Part shown: positions 6,945-13,366 of the stretch, piece by piece
How positions within the stretch are numbered: position 1 is the first letter of the stretch
Layout of the letters: each line of letters starts with the position of its first letter
Assembly: GCA_910576955.1 (NCBI GenBank)
Contig: CAJTJB010000016.1
Coordinates: 1-13,366 of the forward strand
Length of the DNA stretch: 13,366 bases
Source of the DNA: an uncultured Alphaproteobacteria bacterium
GTDB taxonomy: Bacteria > Pseudomonadota > Alphaproteobacteria > RF32 > CAG-239
Direction: 5' to 3'
Program-made: the position numbers and the translations under genes
The notes under the pieces: generated by a model
Databases searched by the model: none
What the model was told of the DNA's origin: nothing
The model's input: the letters and a program-made list of their open reading frames with translations, nothing else

Positions 6945-8873
6945 TTAAGCCTCGGTCAGATGCGGCATTTGCGCTTCTTTGACCAGCTCGTTGATGGCGT
7001 CTGCAAGCGGTTTGACTTCCTGTTTATCCGAGCCTAACCGGCGGACGGTAACCGTCTTTTCCGCCTCTTCTTTAGCGCCGACAACCATAATGACCGGAAT
7101 CTTCTCTAACGAATGTTCGCGAATCTTATAGTTAATCTTTTCGTTGCGCAGGTCGGTTTTGGCAGTTAAGCCTGCCGCACGCAGAGCTTTGGCAACTTCT
7201 TCGGCATAATTGTCAAATGCGGAGACGACCGGCATAACGACAACCTGTTCCGGAGAGAGCCAGAGCGGCAATTTGCCGGCGTGATGCTCAATCAAAATGC
7301 CCAAGAACCGCTCAATCGAGCCGAACAACGCACGGTGCAACATTACCGGCTGGTGCTTTTCGCCGTCTTCGCCGATGTAGGAAATATCGAACCGCTGCGG
7401 CAAGTTCATATCCACCTGAATTGTGCCGCATTGCCATTCGCGACCGATAGCGTCACGCAAAATAAACTCGAGTTTCGGACCGTAAAAAGCGCCCTCCCCT
7501 TCGTTGATTTCGTATTCGTAACCGTGCTTTTCCAGCGCGTGAGCCAGAGATTTTTCGGAAATATCCCAAATCTCGTCCGAGCCGATACGCTTTTCAGGAC
7601 GGGTCGAAAGATAAATCTTGATTTTATCAAAACCGAAGTCTTTATAAATATCAAAAATCAATTTCATCGTTGAGATACACTCTTCTTCCATTTGCTCGGG
7701 CGTGCAGAAAATGTGCGCATCGTCTTGCGTGAACTCGCGGACACGCATCAAGCCCATCAGAGCGCCGGACGCCTCGTAACGGTTTACCTTGCCGAACTCT
7801 GCCATTCGGAGCGGCAGGTCGCGGTAACTCTTGATACCCTGCTTATAGACGAGCAAGCCGCCGGGGCAGTTCATCGGCTTAATACAGAACATTTTGCCGT
7901 CTTCGGTTTGTCCGGAATAGTTATGCGCGCCGTATTTTTCCCAGTGTCCGGAAGTTTCCCACAAACATCTGTCCATAATGCGCGGGGTGCAGATTTCTTC
8001 ATAGCCGTTGTGGTTTTGGCGGTTGCGCATATATTCAATCAACCGGCGGTAAACCTTATAGCCCTTATCGTGCCAGAAAACGGCGCCGGGGGCGTATTCG
8101 GGTTCAAAGTGGAACAAATCCATCTCGCGCCCTAATTTACGGTGGTCGCGTTTGGCTGCCTCTTCAATGCGCTCCAGATATTCTTTCAAATCTTTTTTAT
8201 CTGCCCATGCGGTTGCATAGATACGCTGCAGCATTTCGTTATTCGAATCGCCGCGCCAATATGCGCCCGCCACTTTCATAAGCTTAAACGCCTCGCCGAT
8301 TTTGCCCGTGCTCGGAACGTGCGGACCACGGCAGAGGTCAACATATGCGCCCTGACGATACAGCGAGATTTCAGCATCTTCGGGCAAATCTTCAATGATT
8401 TCCACCTTATAATGCTCGCCGCGGGCTTTAAACAGCGCCACAGCGTCTGCACGGCTGACAACTTCGCGGGTGATTTTTTCATCACGTTTGACAATCTCGT
8501 GCATTTTTGCCTCGATTTTTTCAAAATCTTCAGTTGTGAATGGTTCTTTGCGCGAAAAATCGTAATAAAAGCCGTTTTCAATGAACGGGCCAATCGTCAC
8601 CTGAACATCCGGCCACAACTCTTTGACCGCCTCGGACATAACGTGCGAGCACGAGTGGCGCAGAATTTTAAGCCCCTCTTTGTCTTTTGAGGTGATGATT
8701 CTAACGGTGCTGTCGGTAGTTATCGGGGTAGTGACATCTTTTAATGTGCCGTTGATTTCTACGGCTAATGCGGCTTTCGCCAGATTATGACTGATGCTTT
8801 CTGCAAGTTCAAGACCCGTAATTTGGCTCTCGACTTCCTTTATGCTGCCATCGGGCAGTTTAATCTTAATCAT
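6945..8873 (-). CDS. thrS: Threonine--tRNA ligase
   Basis: This class II aminoacyl-tRNA synthetase charges tRNA-Thr in the cytoplasm. At 642 aa it equals the E. coli enzyme in length and is complete. Domains: TGS (~1-62); editing domain with HSCSH (H73, H77) and CRGPH (C181, H185); catalytic core with zinc ligands C336 (MNCPGG), H387 (DDAHIF) and H513 (MLHRALFGS); motif 2 around R365-E367 (NRYEASG); motif 3 with GSIERF; anticodon-binding domain from ~540 (PEQVVVMPV to the C-terminus). The ATG is preceded by an AAGGGG SD. The gene lies 23 bp downstream of a glycosyltransferase gene on the same strand, so it is probably co-transcribed with it, although a promoter inside that gene is possible. 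No T-box-like leader fits in the gap. Confidence 0.98.
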   Translation of the reverse strand: MIKIKLPDGSIKEVESQITGLELAESISHNLAKAALAVEINGTLKDVTTPITTDSTVRIITSKDKEGLKILRHSCSHVMSEAVKELWPDVQVTIGPFIENGFYYDFSRKEPFTTEDFEKIEAKMHEIVKRDEKITREVVSRADAVALFKARGEHYKVEIIEDLPEDAEISLYRQGAYVDLCRGPHVPSTGKIGEAFKLMKVAGAYWRGDSNNEMLQRIYATAWADKKDLKEYLERIEEAAKRDHRKLGREMDLFHFEPEYAPGAVFWHDKGYKVYRRLIEYMRNRQNHNGYEEICTPRIMDRCLWETSGHWEKYGAHNYSGQTEDGKMFCIKPMNCPGGLLVYKQGIKSYRDLPLRMAEFGKVNRYEASGALMGLMRVREFTQDDAHIFCTPEQMEEECISTMKLIFDIYKDFGFDKIKIYLSTRPEKRIGSDEIWDISEKSLAHALEKHGYEYEINEGEGAFYGPKLEFILRDAIGREWQCGTIQVDMNLPQRFDISYIGEDGEKHQPVMLHRALFGSIERFLGILIEHHAGKLPLWLSPEQVVVMPVVSAFDNYAEEVAKALRAAGLTAKTDLRNEKINYKIREHSLEKIPVIMVVGAKEEAEKTVTVRRLGSDKQEVKPLADAINELVKEAQMPHLTEA

Positions 8874-8896
8874 AGTATACCCCTTGATTATTAAAG

Positions 8897-10060
8897 TTAG
8901 TTGTTTTCATTGTCTACCAACGAGCGATAGACGGCTAGCGTTTTATCACACATTATTTGTTTTGTAAAGTTTTCTTTTACAAAATTTTCGGCGGCTTGGG
9001 AGATTTTTTTGCGCTCGTTCTCCGGCAGGTTTAATGCCCAGTCGAGTTTTTTGCTTAAATCTTCCGCATCCCCCGAGATAAAGTGGCGTCCGGTGACGCC
9101 GTCTTTAAGGTTATCAAGCGAACCGCCGATGTTTGAAGCGAGCACGATTTTGCCCATTGCCTCGCCCTCGGCAGCAATCCGCCCGAATGCTTCCGGCTCA
9201 ATCGAGGCGGAAACGACAATATCGCAGGCTTTCATCAGCGCCGGAACATCGTCTGTGTGCTTAATGAACGTAAACATTCCCTGCATATTGTATTCTTTGA
9301 TTTTGGCGACCAGACCCTCGGTGTATTTGGTGCGCCCTTGGTCATCGCCGGTGAAAACGCAATGGAAATCGCCCCTGTCCTTGATTTTGGCAAGCGCGTC
9401 TATTAACAGCTCCTGCCCTTTCCAGCGGGTTAAACGCCCGATGAGCAGAATAAGCTTTTTGTCAGTCGGCAGTTCGTATTGCTCTATCATCGTTTTTAAA
9501 CGCTCGGGCGTGACTTTTGCCGGATTAAACTTTTCGACATCAACGCACCGATGGATAAACACGAGCTTTTCTTCGGGCGTGTGATAGTTTTCCAGCACGT
9601 GGCGCTTGATGTGCGAGGAAATGACAATCACTTTCTCGCCAAAGGTCATTACCTGATTGTAAAGCTTTTTCAAGCCTTTCGGGCCTAAACCGTATGTGCC
9701 GTGAAAAGTGGTCATAAAATGCACGCCGGCTTTTTTGGCGGCAAGATAGGCACTCCACGCCGGAGCGCGCGAACGGGCGTGCACAATGTTTACGCCCTCT
9801 TTTTTGATTATCTCGGCAAGCTTGTCGGCGTTTTTGAATATCTTAAAAGGGTTTTTGCTCTTTAACGGCAGCTTAAAATGCTTTACGCCCAGGCGCTCAA
9901 GCTGAAACTCCATTCTGCCGCCCTGGCTCGCGACATAGTTTTTGATGCCGTTTTCGGTCAGATGTTCGGCGATTTGCACCGTCCCCAGCTCAACGCCGCC
10001 CTGCCCCAGTTCAGGCAAAACCTGCAAAACTATCGGTTCTTTTACTTTATCTTTACTCAT
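8897..10060 (-). CDS. GT4-family (GT-B fold) glycosyltransferase
   Basis: This 387-aa retaining glycosyltransferase probably transfers a sugar from a nucleotide donor to an LPS, capsule or other envelope glycan at the cytoplasmic face of the membrane. The N-terminal acceptor domain begins with VLPELGQGGVE, where GGVE matches the usual glycine loop, and includes NIVHARSR (91-98) and TTFHGTYG. The C-terminal donor domain begins near LIGRLTRWKGQE (206-217, with R209 and K214 as expected phosphate contacts) and ends with the EX7E motif E290-E298 (EAFGRIAAE) and an ASNIGG loop. No signal peptide or membrane segment is visible. Donor and acceptor cannot be told from sequence. It is the first gene of a minus-strand unit with thrS and diverges from the hydrolase gene. 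No clear SD precedes the ATG. Confidence 0.92.
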   Translation of the reverse strand: MSKDKVKEPIVLQVLPELGQGGVELGTVQIAEHLTENGIKNYVASQGGRMEFQLERLGVKHFKLPLKSKNPFKIFKNADKLAEIIKKEGVNIVHARSRAPAWSAYLAAKKAGVHFMTTFHGTYGLGPKGLKKLYNQVMTFGEKVIVISSHIKRHVLENYHTPEEKLVFIHRCVDVEKFNPAKVTPERLKTMIEQYELPTDKKLILLIGRLTRWKGQELLIDALAKIKDRGDFHCVFTGDDQGRTKYTEGLVAKIKEYNMQGMFTFIKHTDDVPALMKACDIVVSASIEPEAFGRIAAEGEAMGKIVLASNIGGSLDNLKDGVTGRHFISGDAEDLSKKLDWALNLPENERKKISQAAENFVKENFTKQIMCDKTLAVYRSLVDNENN

Positions 10061-10105
10061 TTCGGTTATATATACCCCTAATCAGTTACATTTATGAGGC
10101 GCCCT
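10061..10105. promoter_or_regulatory. Divergent promoter region between the glycosyltransferase and the hydrolase
   Basis: These 45 bases separate the two divergent starts and hold a self-complementary TATATATA (10067-10074) that could serve as a -10 on either strand. I could not identify convincing -35 boxes, so the call rests mainly on gene layout. Confidence 0.3.
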
Positions 10106-10930
10106 ATGCAAAAAATTACTTTTAAGAACGGACACACCACACTTTGCGAATATATTAAGCCAACAGCTCCCAAAACTCAAAGCTTTACTGTGGTTTATAC
10201 ACACGGTTTTTGCTCTGACCCGTTCGGGAGAAAGCCCGAAGATGTCAAAAAATGGTGCATTGAGCACAGACAGGGCTTTTTTCGTCACGAACTTGCCGGA
10301 CACGGCAGCGATAAGCCCCGATTTGAAGAAACGACGCTAAACACTTATAAAAGCCAGATTTTTGAGATTGTCGGCGAGATTGTCGAGGGCGATGTTATCG
10401 TGGGCGGCGCATCGCTTGGCGGCTGGCTTTCTTTGATGGCGGCGTGCCGATATCCTGATAAGGTTAAAGGGATGTTCGGGCTTGCCGCAGCGCCGGACTT
10501 TTTGAAGAAATATATTGAGGCGTATTTTCAGCCTGAACATAAAGAACTCTTGGCAAAATACGGCAAAGTGGAATTTCCGACCAATGATTTCACATACGTT
10601 ATTACGCAACAAATGATTGAATCCGGATATGAAAATTTGATGCTGGACAAGGAGGTAATTCCGTATGCGGGCAAAGTTCGCCTGTTGCAGGGAATGAAAG
10701 ACGCAGCGCTTGACTGGCGGACGGCGCCGTTGATTGCAAGTAAATTGGCGGGGCAGGATGTGAAGGTAATCTTGATGAAAGACTCGGATCACAGGTTAAG
10801 CAGCGATGCGGATATTGCAGAGCTGCGGAGGATATTGGGGGATTTTGGAGATGTGCTAAAAGTTATGGATTGCCACGGCGATATGCCTTACGGTGCGCCT
10901 CGCAATGACGAAAAAGATGGGTGCTTATGA
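10106..10930 (+). CDS. Alpha/beta hydrolase, ABHD10-like
   Basis: This 274-aa cytoplasmic serine hydrolase probably acts on an ester or thioester; the substrate is unknown. The catalytic triad is visible: nucleophile S103 in GASLGG, acid D199 in GMKD, base H229 in SDHRLS. HGF (33-35) is the likely oxyanion region, and HELAGHGSD follows at ~61. The DHRLS histidine motif resembles ABHD10-like serine esterases. The start at 10106 is preferred because GAGG (10096-10099) lies six bases upstream; the ATG at 10094 adds four residues and has no SD. The fold should end near residue 250. The last ~20 residues (from M254: MDCHGDMPYGAPRNDEKDG) are translated from a dispersed palindromic repeat and probably extend or replace the native C-terminus. 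The next gene starts 28 bp downstream and is probably co-transcribed. Confidence 0.88.
   Translation: MQKITFKNGHTTLCEYIKPTAPKTQSFTVVYTHGFCSDPFGRKPEDVKKWCIEHRQGFFRHELAGHGSDKPRFEETTLNTYKSQIFEIVGEIVEGDVIVGGASLGGWLSLMAACRYPDKVKGMFGLAAAPDFLKKYIEAYFQPEHKELLAKYGKVEFPTNDFTYVITQQMIESGYENLMLDKEVIPYAGKVRLLQGMKDAALDWRTAPLIASKLAGQDVKVILMKDSDHRLSSDADIAELRRILGDFGDVLKVMDCHGDMPYGAPRNDEKDGCL
10867..10911. repeat. Dispersed palindrome of the 'CATTGCGAGG...GTGGCAATCC' type, inside the hydrolase gene
   Basis: Read on the minus strand, the sequence starts CGTCATTGCGAGGCGCACC and ends CGTGGCAATCC, matching from memory a widespread bacterial repeat class. The ends ATTGC (10869) and GCAAT (10902) pair, and GGCG/CGCC pair inside. 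It lies in frame at the 3' end of the hydrolase gene and supplies about 15 codons (residues ~254-269). Confidence 0.75.
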
Positions 10931-10958
10931 TTTTAGATTTTTGGAGTAAGTATATGAT

Positions 10959-12704
10959 ATGTCATACGATTTAATGTTTCAGAAAGCAATTGAGCTGCAA
11001 AATGCAGGGGCGCTTAACGAGGCAGAGGCAATCTATCTCAAGATGTTGCAGGCAATGCCCGAAAATTCGGATGTGTGGAATCTGCTGGGGTTGATTGCAC
11101 AATGCCGCGGGGATAATCTTAAAGCCGCTGACTGCTTTCTTGCGGCAATAAAATATGCGCCGGTGCCGTTTTTTGCCCACTTTTTTAATTTAGGTTTGGT
11201 CTATAAATCTTTGAATAAGCCTGCGGATGCGCTCGAAATGCTGCAGCGGGCGGCGGAATTAAAAGCCGACAGCAAAGAAATTTGGAATTCTCTCGGGCTG
11301 TTGCAGGCAGAAAGCGGCAATGTTGAGGCGGCGGTCAAAAGCTTTTGCAAAGCGCTTGAAATTGAGGGGAACGACGCAGAGGCACTGGCTAATTTGTGCT
11401 ATTACACCAATGACATAGCGCGCCTTTTGCAAACGGCAGATGAGGCAGAACATAGTTTCGGGGCAAATTTTAAGGCGGCGGAATGCGTGTCTGACCCTAA
11501 ACAAAAAGAGCATTATCTGTTGCGGGCGGTTGCAGCAGCGCCGGAGCGGACGGACGGTTTGTTGGCGCTTGCGGAATTTTACCGTGCGGCGGATGATTTT
11601 AACACTTCTTTAACTTATTATCATAAAGTTTTGAATCTGGAAGAAAATAATGTGCAGGCGCTCTTGGGGGCTGCGGATATCTTTTTGGCGCAAAAGGCGT
11701 ATGACAAGGCGGAAAAATATTACTTAAAGAGCTTTGGACAGACGCGGGAAATTGCCGGCGCGCACTTGAATTACGGAATTTTATTATATCAGACCGGACG
11801 AGTGGCAGAGGCGTTGGAAGAATATCGCAAAGCCGCGGCATTAGCGCCCGATACGCCGGAAATCAGCTATAATCTGGCGCTTATCCTTAAAGAAACCGGC
11901 GATTTGGAGGAGGCACTGGGACTGATGTTTAACGCGCACCTTAAAGCGCCGGAAAATCAGGCGTTTGCCATCAATATTGCAGAAACGCTTGCCCTTTTGT
12001 TTCGGCAAAACGCCGAGTTGGCGCTGAAAATTGCCGAAAACTGGCAAAAACAAGAGCCGGATAATGTGTTTTCCGCCCGCGTGTTGGCGGGAATGAGCGG
12101 CGGAACGGCGGCGGACGATATTGCCTATTCCGAGGGGCTGTTTGATGCCTTTGCCGCCACCTATGACCAGACAATCGCAAAACTCGAACCGCAGATTATT
12201 ACAAAATTCAAAGAGATACACGGTGATATTAAAGGCGCGGCACTTGACCTCGGGTGCGGCACCGGTTTGGCGGCGGAGGCTTTGAAAAACGATAACGCGG
12301 TGTTTGACGGGGTGGACGTATCGGGCGAAATGTTAGCGGTCGCGCGTTTAAAAGAGCTTTATAACATTTTGTATCAGCAAGATATTTTATCTTTTTTACA
12401 AGCGAAATCCCCTGCCCTGCGCTATGATTTGGCGCTGGCGTTTGATGTTTTTTGTTATTTGGGCGCGTTAGACGAGGTGTTGCAGGCGCTTAAAGGCGTG
12501 GAGATATGGTTTTCGGTCGAATCGGCTGAAGACGGGCGCGGCAAAGATTATTACCTCACGCCGAGCGGGCGTTATAAACACTCGCAGGATTATGTTGAAA
12601 ATGCTTTACACCGCGCTGGCTTTACGGAAATTAGTGCATATCCGCTGGTTTTGCGCAAAGAAAACGGCGAAGATGTGGCGGGCGTGCTGTATCGGGCAAA
12701 GTGA
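10959..12704 (+). CDS. TPR-repeat protein fused to a SAM-dependent methyltransferase (COG4976-like)
   Basis: Residues ~1-150 and ~195-365 of this 581-aa protein are TPR repeats (for example DVWNLLGLIAQCRGDNLKAA, EIWNSLGLLQAESGNVEAA, GAHLNYGILLYQTGRVAEA), which usually bind partner proteins. Residues ~385-581 form a class I methyltransferase: the entry motif LFDAFAATYDQ (394-404), motif I ALDLGCGTGL (428-437), the acidic residue D453 in GVDVSG, and the AFDVFCYLGAL strand (494-504). The end, LRKENGEDVAGVLYRAK, matches the usual closing strand of COG4976 proteins. The methylated substrate is unknown. No signal peptide is seen, so it is probably cytoplasmic. Start choice is uncertain: GGAG (10943-10946) is spaced 12 bases from this ATG but 7 from an out-of-frame ATG at 10954. 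That ATG opens a six-codon frame whose stop overlaps Met6 (10974). Confidence 0.9.
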   Translation: MSYDLMFQKAIELQNAGALNEAEAIYLKMLQAMPENSDVWNLLGLIAQCRGDNLKAADCFLAAIKYAPVPFFAHFFNLGLVYKSLNKPADALEMLQRAAELKADSKEIWNSLGLLQAESGNVEAAVKSFCKALEIEGNDAEALANLCYYTNDIARLLQTADEAEHSFGANFKAAECVSDPKQKEHYLLRAVAAAPERTDGLLALAEFYRAADDFNTSLTYYHKVLNLEENNVQALLGAADIFLAQKAYDKAEKYYLKSFGQTREIAGAHLNYGILLYQTGRVAEALEEYRKAAALAPDTPEISYNLALILKETGDLEEALGLMFNAHLKAPENQAFAINIAETLALLFRQNAELALKIAENWQKQEPDNVFSARVLAGMSGGTAADDIAYSEGLFDAFAATYDQTIAKLEPQIITKFKEIHGDIKGAALDLGCGTGLAAEALKNDNAVFDGVDVSGEMLAVARLKELYNILYQQDILSFLQAKSPALRYDLALAFDVFCYLGALDEVLQALKGVEIWFSVESAEDGRGKDYYLTPSGRYKHSQDYVENALHRAGFTEISAYPLVLRKENGEDVAGVLYRAK

Positions 12705-12725
12705 GGATAAAAGAATACTATATTG

Positions 12726-12830
12726 TCCCCCTCTCCTAACCTCCCCCGCCAAGGGGGGAGGAAGACTTTGGAGCTGTTCCCCCGCCAAGGGGGGAGGAAG
12801 ATTTTGGAGCTGTTCCTCCGTCAAGGGGAG
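12726..12830. repeat. Family A palindromic repeat expanded into a 36-bp tandem array (2.4 units)
   Basis: The array opens with TCCCCCTCTCC as in the copy downstream of thrS. Units start at 12743, 12779 and 12815 (CCCCCG, CCCCCG, CCTCCG), a period of 36. The first two differ by a single base (GACTTT versus GATTTT), and the third is cut short after ~16 bases. Each unit has a C-run/G-run hairpin around GCCAA. The array begins 21 bases past the methyltransferase stop codon. The spacing is fixed and the linkers are repeated too, so this is not a CRISPR array. Confidence 0.85.
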
Positions 12831-12839
12831 TTTAACTGC

Positions 12840-12889
12840 GGGAGATCCCTTGAGTGGCAGCGCCACCTGCAACGATTCGAGGGATGACA
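12840..12889. repeat. Palindromic repeat of the 'GTCATCCC...GGGATCTCC' type
   Basis: On the minus strand the element starts TGTCATCCCTCGA and ends CAAGGGATCTCC. The outer arms ATCCCTTGA and TCGAGGGAT pair with one wobble, and GTGGC/GCCAC form an inner hairpin with a three-base loop. This form resembles repeat families common in alphaproteobacterial intergenic DNA (recalled, not searched). Confidence 0.7.
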
Positions 12890-12942
12890 TTGAAAAATGA
12901 GGTAGATGAACTCAAAAAATGCAATTTTATTGAAAAAAGGGC

Positions 12943-12970
12943 TTTACTTTTTGAAAAATGTGATTATATT
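12943..12970 (+). promoter_or_regulatory. Candidate promoter 1 of the small transcript
   Basis: A -35-like TTTACT (12943-12948, 4/6) and a -10-like TATATT (12965-12970, 5/6) are spaced by 16 bases, in AT-rich DNA. Transcription would start near 12977 and run ~280 bases to the terminator ending at 13256. Chance matches are common in such DNA. Confidence 0.35.
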
Positions 12971-12980
12971 CCTGCACGTT

Positions 12981-13009
12981 TTGAAAATTATGATGTCTAA
13001 CAATTAAAT
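12981..13009 (+). promoter_or_regulatory. Candidate promoter 2 of the small transcript
   Basis: TTGAAA (12981-12986) and TTAAAT (13004-13009) are spaced by exactly 17 bases. The predicted start near 13016 lies just before the ATG at 13020, so a transcript from here would be a leaderless mRNA or an untranslated small RNA of ~240 bases. Confidence 0.4.
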
Positions 13010-13019
13010 TTTTATGCTA

Positions 13020-13154
13020 TGAACAAAGTACATTCAATTATTGTAACATCAAAGGTCGGTGTCGCGTCGCTGATGCTCGGGTATCTTAAAGAAACACTCA
13101 TCCAGAGAAACATCCGCAAGCTCAAGACGTATGCGTTCAGGCCCCTGTTATGAG
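13020..13154 (+). CDS. Possible 44-aa basic small protein
   Basis: The open frame begins MNKVHSIIVTSKVGVASL and ends KLKTYAFRPLL before TGA. It is basic (five Lys and three Arg in the second half and around), with a mildly hydrophobic middle (residues ~7-22). I do not recognise it. In favour: it lies between two promoter-like sequences and a strong terminator, and its codons look ordinary for this genome. Against: no SD is visible upstream (the preceding bases are AT-only), it is short, and the locus may instead encode an untranslated RNA. Confidence 0.3.
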
Positions 13155-13218
13155 ATAATCGCTGCAGCGGTTTCCTTATCAGGCGCACTTAACCGATGTT
13201 TTCCGTACGGTTAGCTTT

Positions 13219-13256
13219 CTCCGGTTTTGGGACACTCTTCCCACCGGAGTTTTTTT
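13219..13256 (+). terminator. Strong rho-independent terminator of an orphan plus-strand transcript
   Basis: CTCCGGT (13219-13225) and ACCGGAG (13243-13249) form a 7-bp stem, with an inner GGGA/TCCC stem around CACTCT, followed directly by seven T. The T-run lies only on the plus-strand side. The last large plus-strand gene ends ~515 bases earlier, beyond repeats and promoter-like sites, so the terminator most likely ends a separate small transcript. Confidence 0.88.
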
Positions 13257-13270
13257 GTTGCTTTATGTTT

Positions 13271-13325
13271 TCCCCCTCTCCCTTACCTTTCTTGCTTCGT
13301 AAGGGTGCGCTTGTTGCGCGCCCTA
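13271..13325. repeat. Partial family A repeat with two strong hairpins at the window end
   Basis: TCCCCCTCTCCCTTACC matches the start of the family A elements and then diverges. CCCTTAC (13280-13286) pairs with GTAAGGG (13299-13305). AGGGTGCGC (13302-13310) pairs with GCGCGCCCT (13316-13324) around TTGTT, with one wobble; the two stems overlap and may be alternatives. CCCTA (13321-13325) can also pair with TAGGG (13350-13354). No gene was recognised from 13257 to the window end. Confidence 0.6.
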
Positions 13326-13366
13326 ACTGCGCTACGGTCAAGTCAGTGCTAGGGTTTGCTTTGTTG

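Noticed and set aside
10094..10105. Start of the hydrolase gene at 10094
   Set aside because: No SD precedes this ATG, whereas GAGG lies six bases before the ATG at 10106; only four residues differ.
12743..12830. CRISPR array
   Set aside because: The whole 36-bp unit repeats with no unique spacers, and no cas genes are present.
12592..12900. Open frame with 12-residue repeats (SPAKGGGRLWSC) across the tandem array
   Set aside because: The 36-bp repeat is a multiple of three, so it gives a repeating peptide in any open frame; the frame begins inside the methyltransferase gene and has no start signals of its own.
12884..13000. 38-codon frame (MTLKNEVDELKK...) on the plus strand
   Set aside because: Its ATG lies inside the palindromic repeat ending at 12889 with GAGGG directly abutting it, no domain is recognisable, and promoter-like sequences lie within it. 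It may be the remnant of a gene cut by the repeat, but this cannot be supported.
13016..13256. tmRNA, RNase P RNA, 6S RNA or SRP RNA
   Set aside because: I found no tRNA-like T-arm, no tag-peptide frame, and none of the core sequences I know for these RNAs; a covariance search would be decisive.

Overview
The window looks like a chromosomal segment of a Gram-negative bacterium, most likely an uncultured, host-associated alphaproteobacterium of moderate G+C. The basis is indirect: an outer-membrane autotransporter, a COG4976-type TPR methyltransferase, an ABHD10-like hydrolase with a DHRLS motif, and dispersed palindromes of the 'CATTGCGAGG' and 'GTCATCCC...GGGATCTCC' kinds that are familiar from alphaproteobacterial genomes. 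The lineage is an inference, not something the sequence proves.

Left part (1-6793), all genes on the minus strand. A gene for a small secreted MORN-repeat protein overlaps by 4 bases a gene for an XRE/S24-type regulator. The regulator has lost both catalytic residues of the S24 peptidase, so it is probably a non-cleaving repressor. Next comes a 224-bp intergenic region and then a very large (1711 aa) autotransporter. That intergenic region holds a perfect 27-bp inverted repeat around a 97-bp core. The core carries a promoter-like sequence that currently points away from the autotransporter. This is the layout of an invertible phase-variation switch and is the strongest candidate for an undescribed system here. 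The autotransporter is unusual as well: an ankyrin-like N-terminus, about 13 cysteine-rich modules (72 Cys, 13 CxxC motifs), a cysteine-free beta-helix-like stretch, and a C-terminal beta barrel.

Middle (6945-10060), minus strand. A GT4-family glycosyltransferase gene lies 23 bp upstream of thrS (threonyl-tRNA synthetase, all key residues intact), and the two are probably co-transcribed. A palindromic repeat lies downstream of thrS.

Right part (10106-12704), plus strand, divergent from the glycosyltransferase. An ABHD10-like alpha/beta hydrolase is followed after 28 bp by a TPR-methyltransferase fusion. The last ~20 residues of the hydrolase are encoded by a dispersed repeat element. The final 660 bp have no large gene. 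They contain a 36-bp tandem repeat, a second palindrome family, two promoter-like sequences, a 44-codon reading frame and a strong rho-independent terminator, which together suggest an orphan small transcript (small RNA or small protein). More hairpin repeats run to the window end.
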